Notes under the pieces: generated by a model
Told to the model about the DNA's origin: nothing
Databases searched by the model: none
The model's input: the letters and a program-made list of their open reading frames with translations, nothing else
Source of the DNA: an uncultured Alphaproteobacteria bacterium
GTDB taxonomy: Bacteria; Pseudomonadota; Alphaproteobacteria; RF32; CAG-239
DNA length: 53,141 nt
Assembly: GCA_944391475.1 (NCBI GenBank)
Contig: CALXTR010000010.1
Coordinates: 1-53,141, forward strand
Direction of reading: 5' to 3'
Program-made: the position numbers and the translations under genes
Part shown: piece by piece, positions 1 to 7,891 of the stretch
Position numbering within the stretch: the first letter of the stretch is position 1
Layout: each line of letters starts with the position of its first letter

Positions 1-156
1 GGCAGCAAAGCCACAGCCCTTGGCAACAAAAACTATGTCGCCAACTCCGCTTATCCTTATGCTGTTAACCCTTATAGTGGCGCCATTGGCGGAGGCGGGG
101 GCAATGCTCAATCTTCCGGAACCAAATATTCCGTTCGTTGCGTAACTGCTTTCTAG
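1..156 (+). CDS. Secreted protein, 3' end only (paralogue of next gene)
   Basis: The window opens inside this gene; 51 codons remain before a TAG stop. The visible tail (NYVANSAYPYAVNP, a glycine run, then SSGTKYSVRCVTAF) closely matches the C-terminus of the next gene, so the two are tandem paralogues. The last part is nearly identical even at DNA level, which suggests recent duplication or gene conversion. The N-terminus, presumably with a signal peptide like its neighbour's, lies outside the window. Function unknown. Confidence 0.8.
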   Translation, partial: GSKATALGNKNYVANSAYPYAVNPYSGAIGGGGGNAQSSGTKYSVRCVTAF

Positions 157-170
157 AAAGGAAACCAACC

Positions 171-716
171 ATGAAAACATTTTTAAGCACACTTCTCCTT
201 TCTTCGTTTTTGTTAGCCGGCTCGGCTGCTGCCGTTGAGGTTGGAGATATCTATTATAGCGACAAAACCTTCTCAAGCTCGGTGCAAAGCGGCAAAAAAG
301 CCATTGGTGTGGTCTATTGGGTCTCCACCAACAAAGACTTTGGCTATATTGTTGCTCTCGAAGAAGCTCCAAGTACCATGAATGTCTTTAATGCCAATGT
401 GCATTGTTTGGAATATTATACCGAAGGCACCTTGGCCGGCGATTGGAAACTCCCTCAGCGCATTGAACTGGTTCGTCTGGGCAAACACAAAGTCAATGGA
501 ACTTTAGTTGATAACTATACCAAAATCAACACTGTATTAGGTAAAGTCACTAAAGCCAATGGCAAAGCCGCCACCAAATTAACCAGCAAGAACTATGTGG
601 CTAACTCCACTTATCCTTATGCCATCAACCCCGCAACCGGTGTGTTTACCGGAGGAGGAGGTGCAGCTCAATCTTCCGGAACCAAATATTCCGTTCGCTG
701 CGTAACCGCTTTCTAA
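171..716 (+). CDS. Secreted protein of unknown function, DUF1566-like
   Basis: Encodes 181 residues. The ATG at 171 is preferred over an upstream in-frame ATG at 138 because AAAGGAAA lies just before it and because translation then begins with a clear signal peptide (MKTFLSTLLLSSFLLAGSAAA, cleavage after about residue 21). The mature protein starts GDIYYSDKTFSS and continues IGVVYWVSTNKDFGYIVAL, a pattern resembling the DUF1566/FISUMP-type extracellular fold. A Gly-rich stretch precedes the C-terminal YSVRCVTAF. Two cysteines (one mid-protein, one near the C-terminus) could form a disulfide. It starts 14 bp after the stop of its paralogue, so the pair is probably one transcript. The role is unknown; export to the periplasm or surface is inferred from the signal peptide. 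Confidence 0.8.
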   Translation: MKTFLSTLLLSSFLLAGSAAAVEVGDIYYSDKTFSSSVQSGKKAIGVVYWVSTNKDFGYIVALEEAPSTMNVFNANVHCLEYYTEGTLAGDWKLPQRIELVRLGKHKVNGTLVDNYTKINTVLGKVTKANGKAATKLTSKNYVANSTYPYAINPATGVFTGGGGAAQSSGTKYSVRCVTAF

Positions 717-767
717 CTTTTGGGTAACAAATATTATTATGTTTCTTTCTCCGATACTCCGGGGGTA

Positions 768-1046
768 GCGTTTGCGTCTGCGGAGTGTTCCGATTATAAA
801 TACCTTGTAAACTTGTGATTATGTGCATCAATCTATTATACGCAAACGGCAGCTCATTATGTAACGGCCGCTTGAAACCTGTTGTTTCTGCGCCGCCTAA
901 CATCTTCGCGACGTTGGAAACCTAATTGCGCTGCGGCTTCTATCTAAGCCTTGCTTATTAATGTTTCCTGACCCTGCGTTAAAAAAACTTTCACCGGAAG
1001 TTTTTTTATCCTCGGCGTTTGCGTCTGCGGAGTGTTCCGATTATAA
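768..1046. repeat. Gene-free spacer bounded by 32-bp direct repeats
   Basis: The 346-bp gap between 717 and 1063 carries two identical 32-bp direct repeats, at 768-799 and 1015-1046, starting GCGTTTGCGTCTGC and ending CCGATTATAA. The DNA between them has no convincing gene. A short minus-strand reading frame (646-903) runs into the secreted-protein gene and has no visible start signal. The layout (repeat, about 215 bp, repeat) could be the scar of a small mobile or duplicated unit. I recognise no RNA family here. Confidence 0.6.
981..1007. terminator. Bidirectional intrinsic terminator
   Basis: A 10-bp stem (AAAAAAACTT / AAGTTTTTTT) with a 7-nt loop. T-runs exist on both strands, so it can end the secreted-protein transcript from the left and the TPR gene transcript from the right. 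Confidence 0.7.
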
Positions 1047-1063
1047 GAAAATGCTATAAGCAA

Positions 1064-2449
1064 TTATGCAAAACTATATTGTTTTAGATTTTGATTGGAA
1101 AGAATTTTGCTGATAGTGGCTTCCAGCTCTTCTTGCTGATGAGATTCAATAATTTCGACAATTTCCACTTCTTGACGATCCAAACGCCGATTGATGCCGA
1201 TTGAATCATAATACCCCTTGGAAATATTGTGTAGTTTGGCTGCTTGCAGACTGTCACCTTGAGCATAATAATATTGCGAGAGCATTTTTTGAGCATTGGC
1301 CATTTGCCGCTGATTAATTTCTTCATCGGCGAGGTTTAATACATTCTGATAAGCTTTGGTTGCTTGGGGTTCATTTTCGGCCAGCTGATACATATCACCA
1401 ATTCGGTTCCATGCATTAATATTTTGCGGATAAAGCTCAATTGCCAACTCAAAGGCTCCGGTTGCCAGATGCACGTCAGCAACAGCGGCCAAAGTTCCAA
1501 ACGTCACCGCATAATTTGAGGTGGTTGCAAATATCTCATCGCGCTTAGGGCTTTCAGGTAACACTGCAGCTTTGTCAATGTTATCATCCATCAACGCCTC
1601 GAGCAACGACAAAGCCGGAGAGCTATCACCCATAGCCAAGTTATAAAGTGCTTTTTCCTCATCGGGAAGCTTTTTTGTGTTACGCAGCGGAGTGAAACGA
1701 CCGTTAATGCAAAGGGCAATAAAATCTTTAACAGCATCTATGGTCTGTAAAATATTTTCTTCCGATTCTTGGTTCATATTCCGAAACATAACGGTTTGAG
1801 CAATTTTAAGATCTTCGACATTGCGACCCAGCATATCAATAATCAGCCCTAAGAGTTCGGAAAGTTGTTTTTTGCTTTGTTGGTATTGGAGCGGAATATC
1901 CGGCGGCTCGGGCAAATTTTCCATATCTTTAAGTTTGCCTTTTTTCCAGTCTAAATCCAAAACATTGTCATTTCTTGCTACCACGCGTTTGGGTAACTCG
2001 GTTACTTGTTCCTGATTTTGTTCTTTATCTGCCTTTTCTTGGTCTTTTTTTGCTTTAGCATTTTTCTCCTCACGGGAAGCTCTTTCCGCCACGGCGATTT
2101 CTAGTTCTCGCGCCAGCTCTTTTTCTAATTCTTCCTGACGAATTTTTTCAAGCTCGGCTGCGTCGGCATCATTGTCCATACTTTCAAAAAAAGCTTTTGA
2201 TTGTTGCTCGTTTTCTTTTAAGCGGTTTTGCTCCATGCGTAAAAAAGATGATAACGATTTCATGTATAAAACCACAATTAAGAGCAAAAATAACACTATT
2301 GCTAACATCATCAGCACAATTGAAAGCGTGCGCAAATTTCCGCTGTTTGATAAATAGCTGTCCATAAAATTGCTCAAGCCTTCAAACTTACTACTGATAC
2401 CAGCTTGTATACTACCAAACGAAAACAAGGTTATCATCCACTCAAGCAT
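1064..2449 (-). CDS. Membrane-anchored TPR protein
   Basis: Encodes 461 residues from an ATG at 2449. There is one strong transmembrane segment at about residues 41-63, followed by a highly charged, Glu/Lys-rich probable coiled coil (about 70-150) and a helical region. TPR-like repeats lie at about 310-420 (for example AFELAIELYPQNINAWNRIG and SQYYYAQGDSLQAAKLH). The topology suggests a short N-terminal part outside and a large cytoplasmic scaffold, but I cannot assign a pathway. It is divergent from the membrane EEP-like gene at 2552, with about 100 bp of AT-rich DNA between. The next gene but one is also a single-TM TPR protein, so these may be a functional group. Confidence 0.75.
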   Translation of the reverse strand: MLEWMITLFSFGSIQAGISSKFEGLSNFMDSYLSNSGNLRTLSIVLMMLAIVLFLLLIVVLYMKSLSSFLRMEQNRLKENEQQSKAFFESMDNDADAAELEKIRQEELEKELARELEIAVAERASREEKNAKAKKDQEKADKEQNQEQVTELPKRVVARNDNVLDLDWKKGKLKDMENLPEPPDIPLQYQQSKKQLSELLGLIIDMLGRNVEDLKIAQTVMFRNMNQESEENILQTIDAVKDFIALCINGRFTPLRNTKKLPDEEKALYNLAMGDSSPALSLLEALMDDNIDKAAVLPESPKRDEIFATTSNYAVTFGTLAAVADVHLATGAFELAIELYPQNINAWNRIGDMYQLAENEPQATKAYQNVLNLADEEINQRQMANAQKMLSQYYYAQGDSLQAAKLHNISKGYYDSIGINRRLDRQEVEIVEIIESHQQEELEATISKILSNQNLKQYSFA

Positions 2450-2551
2450 ATTTATTTTAACACCGTTTACAAATTAGTTTTTTACTATTAGTATTAATTT
2501 AACCAGACATAAAATAGACTTACCTTAAAAAAGACAATAAATAGTTAAGAA

Positions 2552-3349
2552 ATGAGTTATTTCGGTCAGAAAAAGAAACAAAAGCGCATAAATATTTTCT
2601 TGGCAGTTAGTTTGAGCCTGGTTGCCATCGTGTTGTTTTTAGCGTTAATGTTTCCCGATACGTCATTTTTTTGCTTAGTTGACGGGGCGCGTTTTCATAT
2701 ATATCTGTTTTCGCTGTTTTTGATGTTATATGCGCTTTTTTATCGCAAAACCGTATATGCTTTTAGTGCCTTGTGCTTGTTGGTTTTTAATTATACTATC
2801 ATCTCCTCAAGCACAAATTTGTTTTACAATGTATTAGTTAAAGGTAAATCCACCCTTGATGTTGTTTACCACCAAGGACGCACTTCTTTTCCCGAAATTG
2901 TTGAAAACATAGGTTCTCCGGCGCGCCGCATGGGTAAAGTTAGACTTGCCCCCGGACGCGAAGCTGTGTTTGCAACTTTCCGCAAGAACCGCCGCCGTTT
3001 TACGGTCATGCAGTTAGATTTAGAAAATCTTACCTCAGAAGAAACTCCAATCATTTATAACAATTTGGCTGAGTTTGTATTAAGCCAAGATGAGCCATTA
3101 GTCTTAGTCGGAAACTTTGGTGTTCCTGCTTGGTCTCCGGTGTTTAAGAATTTTTTGCAAAAGAGTTCGTTAGAGGTTAAAAACCGCATTTTATTTACAG
3201 ACGGCAAACATATTTTTAATCCGTTTTGTATCCCCAGCATCAACGTATTAGCATACAAAAATGTCGGTATTAAAAACATTGAGTACCAATCACGCGATAA
3301 AGAAAATAACCTTCCTTTGCGGATAAAATTTGAGCTAGAATATAATTAA
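2552..3349 (+). CDS. Membrane protein with degenerate EEP-like domain
   Basis: Encodes 265 residues. Three transmembrane helices occupy about residues 13-33, 46-64 and 66-86. The soluble C-terminal part matches the second half of the endonuclease/exonuclease/phosphatase (EEP, YafD-like) fold: a strand FTVMQLDLENL, then PLVLVGNFGVPAWSP followed by a helix. In active EEP enzymes this last motif is GDFN. Here the metal-binding Asp is Asn and the Asn is Gly, and the terminal catalytic DH pair is also not recognisable. The N-terminal half of the domain is shortened. It is therefore probably a pseudoenzyme with a structural or binding role. No clear Shine-Dalgarno precedes the ATG. The gene converges on and overlaps the next by 4 bp. 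Confidence 0.6.
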   Translation: MSYFGQKKKQKRINIFLAVSLSLVAIVLFLALMFPDTSFFCLVDGARFHIYLFSLFLMLYALFYRKTVYAFSALCLLVFNYTIISSSTNLFYNVLVKGKSTLDVVYHQGRTSFPEIVENIGSPARRMGKVRLAPGREAVFATFRKNRRRFTVMQLDLENLTSEETPIIYNNLAEFVLSQDEPLVLVGNFGVPAWSPVFKNFLQKSSLEVKNRILFTDGKHIFNPFCIPSINVLAYKNVGIKNIEYQSRDKENNLPLRIKFELEYN

Positions 3350-4821
3350 TCAAGCTGTTTAAGTTGGTTTTGAATGTGTTGCACCAGTTCATCTGCTTCA
3401 AAGTTTTGTGCATACTCCAAAGCTAGTTCAAGTGTTTTGCGAGCTTGTTTCAAATTGCCGCACTCTTGTTCAATGAGTGCAATGTTGGCATAATCAACCG
3501 CGGCACAGTTAAAACGCTCATTTCTTTCCTCAAAACTAACGGCTTGCATAAAGAGGCCTTTAGCGCGTTTGAGTTCTTTTTTTTGTAAAAAAATCAAACC
3601 TAGCAAATTGTATGCATTTGCCACATGAAAACAACTTTCCTGCTTGGTGGCTTGTTTAGTAATTTGTCGCAAAAGTTTTTCTGCCGATTCGAGGTTCCCA
3701 AGTTCAAAGTAAGCGCTGGCAGACATGTATTTGAGCTCTAAAATAGCAGAGAGGTTTTTATTTGGATTATAAAGGCTGATAGCTTTTTTCGCTGAAAAAA
3801 TCAGTTCATCATATTTCTGTTGGAACAAATTGATATAGCTTAAGATATCCCAGCTAAAGGCCTGTCCTTGAAGATTGTGAAGTTTTTGATGGGTTTCAAG
3901 CGCTTTTTCAGTTGTTTTTCGCGCTTTAGAAATATTCTTTTGAGCCAAGAAGAGCAAGGCCTGTTGGTTTAAGATTTCCGCCTCGCCGCGTTTCCGATTT
4001 GCTGATTTATTAAGATTTAAGGCTTTTTCAAAATAGCTTTCTGCTTCTTCAAACCGATTTTGCGCTGCGGTTAACATTCCAAGGTTGCCCAGAGCCTCGG
4101 CCTGAAGTTCAACAATTTGGAGTTTTCTAAACTGCTCTAATGCACTTTCAAACATTGTCTGTGCCACATCGCTAACAGCCGAAACTCGATAAATGGTGCC
4201 AAGTTGCAAATAAGCGATTCCCGCCTCGATTAAGCAGCGTTCTTTTTCAAAACATTTTAGTGCTGCAGATGCGTGTTGTGAAGCTTCATTCATCTCAGCA
4301 GCTTTAGTCATTTCAATACTTTGAATATAATATTTCACACCGCGCGCGTAGCGTGAGGCAGATTTTTCTTTGATGCTTTCGGCTGTGGTAAAGGCTTCCG
4401 ATTCTTTGCCGTTAATCAAATAACATTTAGCCAGTTCGGCTCGATACAAGCTGTTTTTAGGATGCTTAAGACAGAGTTTCTGCCACATTTTTTCGGATTT
4501 TCGCGGATTGTATATAGTTAGTAATATTCCATAAGGATAAGCCAATTTTTTCTTTTTCAAACTTAGACAAGCTGCCGTCATCTTGCCTTTGATGAGCAGA
4601 TTAAGTGCTTGATGATTATTTTGAGTCAGCCGCCGCACAATTTCTGAAAGGCCGACTGAAGAGAAAAACCAACCGTTCTCAGCAGGTTTTTGTTTGGATA
4701 ACAAGCGCCGTGCTAAGATTTTAAATAACATATCTTCTTTGAGTTGGCGCAAAAAAGCCGCTCCCAGCCAGATTGCAGATACGATGGCAAAAAAAATGAT
4801 TATGTATAAAGAATATTTCAT
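3346..4821 (-). CDS. TPR-repeat protein with N-terminal membrane anchor
   Basis: Encodes 491 residues. The ATG at 4821 is taken rather than the TTG just upstream. One transmembrane helix lies at about residues 4-24, followed by a basic linker and then a long array of TPR units running to the C-terminus (for example EALGNLGMLTAAQNRFEEA and AYNLLGLIFLQKKELKRAK). Arrays of this kind normally act as protein-interaction scaffolds; no catalytic domain is visible. Its stop overlaps that of the convergent EEP-like gene by 4 bp. It is divergently transcribed from the Lon-like protease gene, with 82 bp between the starts. No specific partner can be named from the sequence. Confidence 0.8.
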   Translation of the reverse strand: MKYSLYIIIFFAIVSAIWLGAAFLRQLKEDMLFKILARRLLSKQKPAENGWFFSSVGLSEIVRRLTQNNHQALNLLIKGKMTAACLSLKKKKLAYPYGILLTIYNPRKSEKMWQKLCLKHPKNSLYRAELAKCYLINGKESEAFTTAESIKEKSASRYARGVKYYIQSIEMTKAAEMNEASQHASAALKCFEKERCLIEAGIAYLQLGTIYRVSAVSDVAQTMFESALEQFRKLQIVELQAEALGNLGMLTAAQNRFEEAESYFEKALNLNKSANRKRGEAEILNQQALLFLAQKNISKARKTTEKALETHQKLHNLQGQAFSWDILSYINLFQQKYDELIFSAKKAISLYNPNKNLSAILELKYMSASAYFELGNLESAEKLLRQITKQATKQESCFHVANAYNLLGLIFLQKKELKRAKGLFMQAVSFEERNERFNCAAVDYANIALIEQECGNLKQARKTLELALEYAQNFEADELVQHIQNQLKQLD

Positions 4822-4903
4822 CAAATCTTTACGCTATATTAGTTATTAGTTTTCTATAATCAGGATAACATTTTGAACAGATAAGTATAGGGGATTTTTT
4901 ATT

Positions 4904-7342
4904 ATGAGCATAACCAAGTTAAAACCCAGTCAGTTATATACCAAATGCGACCCTAAGAAGTTCAGTTTTTCGACCACGGCCGAGCTTGAGGAACGCCTAT
5001 CGGCTTTAGGACAAGACCGCGCTTTGAGTGCAGTAGAGATTGGGATTAACATCAAATCTAAAGGCTATAACTTGTTTTGCTTAGGGCCTGAGGGCACCGG
5101 TAAAACCAGCTTGGTCAAAAGGGTGCTCCGCGAAGAGGCCAAAAATCGCCCCACGCCTGATGATTGGGCCTATGTTTACAATTTTGAAGAACCCCACAAA
5201 CCGATAGCCATCAGCTTTCCGCCTTCAAAAGCCAGCGAGTTTGCTAAAGATATTGATAAGCTGATTGAAGACTTTTCGGTTTCTCTGCCCGCCTTGGTTG
5301 AGAGTGATGAATATAAGGCCGGTTTAAGTATTATTAAAGAGAAATACAAACAGCGCAAAGAAGAATATATCCGTTTGCTGCAAAAGAAGGCCAAAGGCAA
5401 GAGTGTTTCTTTGTTGCATATGCCGGTTGGCTTGGTAGTTGCTCCGGTTAAAAACGGGGAGGTTTTGAGCCCTGATGTTTTTGATGAGCTGCCCGAAGAA
5501 GAGAAAAAAGAGCTGATTAATGACTTAAACGCCATGCAGGAAGAAATAGAGAATGCAGCTCAAGACCTTCCGGAATGGGAAGACAAACAGCGCAAAGAAA
5601 CCAATGCACTGCGCGAAAAATTCATTAAAATTGCGGTTAAAAAACCCATTGATACATTGCGCCAAAAATATAAGGGACACCGCGGTGCCAGCGATTTCTT
5701 AAAGAGCATTCAAAAATACATTACCGAAAACATTGAAGAGTTTATGCCCGAAACCAGCGAGAACGGTGCCGCTGAGGGCGGTGAAGATGCATTGAGCCTG
5801 CTGCTCAACCGCATGAACAAACAAGAAGAAGACAAGTTTGCCAAGTTCAAGGTTAATGTTGTGGTCAAAAATGAGAAAAACTCCGGAGCACCGATTGTGC
5901 ACTTGGATCACCCCACGCAGGCTAACTTGGTTGGACGCGTTGAGCGCTTGCAACAATATGGTGCTTTGTTGACTGACTTTACCTTGATTAAGGCCGGAGC
6001 TTTGCATCAGGCCAATGGCGGCTTTTTATTGATTGATGCTCACAAATTGCTGTTGCAGCCCTTTGCTTGGGATTCGCTCAAGCGGGCTTTGGCTTCCAAA
6101 AAAATCAAGATTGAAGCTCCGAGTGATGAAACCAGCTTTACCACCATTACCCTCGACCCTGAGCCAATTCCCTTGGATGTTAAAGTAATTTTGACCGGAG
6201 ATTCTGAGCTCTATGATATGCTTTCCGAGCGCGATCCTGATTTTAATGATTTCTTCAAGGTAGAGGCTGACTTTGGCGTGATTATGGACCGCAACCACGA
6301 CAACGAGGTTGAATATGCCAAATTGATTGGTTCGCTATCCAAGAAAAAACATCTCCGTTCGCTTAACAAACAGGCGGTGGCTAAGATTATTGAGCATTCT
6401 TCACGTTTGGCTGATGATTCGCAAAAACTGACCGCTCACATTGCCTCCATTGGCGATTTACTGCGTGAGGCTGACTATTGGGCTCGCCACTCTAAATCCA
6501 ACCAGATAGGTAAAAATCATATTGAGCAAGCAATTGAGGCTCAAACCTATCGTTGCGACCGCATCAAACAAGAGATGCTAGAGCAAATCGACGAGGGGAC
6601 GATTCTCCTTGATGTCGAAGGCAAAAGAGTAGGGGTGATTAACGGCCTGGTGGTTTACAATTTCTCGCGCTATTCCTTTGGTAAACCGGCTCGCATTACG
6701 GCCCAAGTTCGCATGGGTAGCGGCGAGTTGCTCAACATTGAGCGTGAGATTGAAATGAGCGGGCCTATCCATACCAAAGGTGTGCTGATTTTGCAAAGCT
6801 TGCTGGCTAACCGCTTTGCTAAAGAGTCTCCGCTGTCTTTGAATGCCTCAATTGTGTTTGAACAGTCCTATGGCGGTGTCGATGGCGATAGCGCCTCTTC
6901 AACCGAGTATTATTGCTTATTGTCTGCCATTTCCAACTTGCCTATTCGTCAAGACATTGCTGTGACCGGCTCCATTAACCAGTTTGGAGAGATACAGCCG
7001 ATTGGTGGTGTAAATGAGAAGATTGAAGGCTTCTTTGATGTTTGCTCACACCATGGTTTGACCGGAACTCAAGGCGTGATTATCCCGCGAACCAATGTCA
7101 AAAATCTGATGTTGCGTGATGATGTTATCAATGCGGTGGAAGAAGGCAAATTCCATATTTATGCTATTGATACGGTCGATGACGGTATCGAGATTTTGAC
7201 CGGCAAAAAAGCCGGTGTGCCCGATAAGCATGGCAAATTCCCCAAAGGCACGGTTAATTACGAGGTTCAAAAAGGCTTAGAGCACTATTATAAATGCTAT
7301 GCTCACTATGCCAAAGAAACTCACGGCTGTCTGAGGTTCTAG
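4904..7342 (+). CDS. Lon-like AAA+ ATP-dependent protease (YcbZ/LonB-type)
   Basis: Encodes 812 residues. The N-terminal part carries a Walker A motif GPEGTGKT (residues 61-68). The middle has a long helical insertion and then the AAA region around AGALHQANGGFLLID. The C-terminal third is a Lon protease domain with the Ser-Lys dyad: GDSAS centred on Ser663 and Lys706 in GGVNEKIEG. The lack of a Lon substrate-binding (LAN) N-terminus and the long insertion place it with the YcbZ/LonH-type Lon-like proteins rather than canonical Lon. It is probably cytoplasmic, for no membrane segment is seen. AGGGG precedes the start. The phosphatase gene begins at the very next base after its stop, so the two are translationally linked. 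Confidence 0.9.
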   Translation: MSITKLKPSQLYTKCDPKKFSFSTTAELEERLSALGQDRALSAVEIGINIKSKGYNLFCLGPEGTGKTSLVKRVLREEAKNRPTPDDWAYVYNFEEPHKPIAISFPPSKASEFAKDIDKLIEDFSVSLPALVESDEYKAGLSIIKEKYKQRKEEYIRLLQKKAKGKSVSLLHMPVGLVVAPVKNGEVLSPDVFDELPEEEKKELINDLNAMQEEIENAAQDLPEWEDKQRKETNALREKFIKIAVKKPIDTLRQKYKGHRGASDFLKSIQKYITENIEEFMPETSENGAAEGGEDALSLLLNRMNKQEEDKFAKFKVNVVVKNEKNSGAPIVHLDHPTQANLVGRVERLQQYGALLTDFTLIKAGALHQANGGFLLIDAHKLLLQPFAWDSLKRALASKKIKIEAPSDETSFTTITLDPEPIPLDVKVILTGDSELYDMLSERDPDFNDFFKVEADFGVIMDRNHDNEVEYAKLIGSLSKKKHLRSLNKQAVAKIIEHSSRLADDSQKLTAHIASIGDLLREADYWARHSKSNQIGKNHIEQAIEAQTYRCDRIKQEMLEQIDEGTILLDVEGKRVGVINGLVVYNFSRYSFGKPARITAQVRMGSGELLNIEREIEMSGPIHTKGVLILQSLLANRFAKESPLSLNASIVFEQSYGGVDGDSASSTEYYCLLSAISNLPIRQDIAVTGSINQFGEIQPIGGVNEKIEGFFDVCSHHGLTGTQGVIIPRTNVKNLMLRDDVINAVEEGKFHIYAIDTVDDGIEILTGKKAGVPDKHGKFPKGTVNYEVQKGLEHYYKCYAHYAKETHGCLRF

Positions 7343-7819
7343 GTGTATAAGCTGCTGTTTGTTTGTACCGGTAATATCTGCCGCTCTCCGACTGCGGAAG
7401 CAATAATGCGCCGCTTGGTTGAACAAGCCGGAAAGAGCGAGGAAATTTTGGTAGATTCGGCCGGAACGTCGAGTTACCATAACGGTGATTGTCCCGATGT
7501 CCGAAGCATTGAATGCGCCGACCACCACGGATTGGATTTGCGCAATTTGCGTTCGCGTCCGGTCTGTGGAGATGACTTTGCCGAGTTTGACTTGATTTTG
7601 GCCATGGATGATAACAATGTCTGGAACTTGGAACAAAAGCGTCCTTATGGAGATACGCGCTATCAAAAAGCGGTGGTCAAAAAGATATTGGAATATGCGC
7701 CCGAATATGGGGAGAATGTTCCCGATCCCTATTATCACAATGGCTTTGACCGCGTGTTTGAGATGATAGAAACGGCTTGCCGTCGCTTACTTGCTGAGAT
7801 AACCAAGGCACAAGATTGA
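7343..7819 (+). CDS. Low-molecular-weight protein-tyrosine phosphatase
   Basis: Encodes 158 residues. The start is a GTG directly abutting the TAG stop of the upstream protease gene (TAGGTG), chosen because the P-loop must lie at the extreme N-terminus. The signature CTGNICRS holds the nucleophile Cys8 and Arg14. The general-acid loop is DPYYHNGFDRVFEM near the C-terminus, with the Asp and two adjacent Tyr typical of the family. Such enzymes dephosphorylate tyrosine (or arginine) on proteins; the substrate cannot be told from sequence. Stop-start contact suggests reinitiating translation with the protease gene. Confidence 0.92.
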   Translation: MYKLLFVCTGNICRSPTAEAIMRRLVEQAGKSEEILVDSAGTSSYHNGDCPDVRSIECADHHGLDLRNLRSRPVCGDDFAEFDLILAMDDNNVWNLEQKRPYGDTRYQKAVVKKILEYAPEYGENVPDPYYHNGFDRVFEMIETACRRLLAEITKAQD

Positions 7820-7827
7820 TAAATTGC

Positions 7828-7856
7828 TTGGTAAAAGCAAAAATATCCATTATATT
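7828..7856 (+). promoter_or_regulatory. Probable sigma-70 promoter of polA
   Basis: A weak -35 (TTGGTA, 7828-7833), 17-nt spacer and good -10 (TATATT, 7851-7856) lie about 35 bp before the polA ATG. This suggests polA can be transcribed apart from the upstream pair. Confidence 0.45.
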
Positions 7857-7891
7857 AACCGGTAAAATGACTTACTCGGAAGAATAACGAT

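Noticed and set aside
646..903. An 85-codon minus-strand frame in the left spacer
   Set aside because: It overlaps the end of the secreted-protein gene and has no clear start signal; kept only as part of the repeat-bounded spacer.
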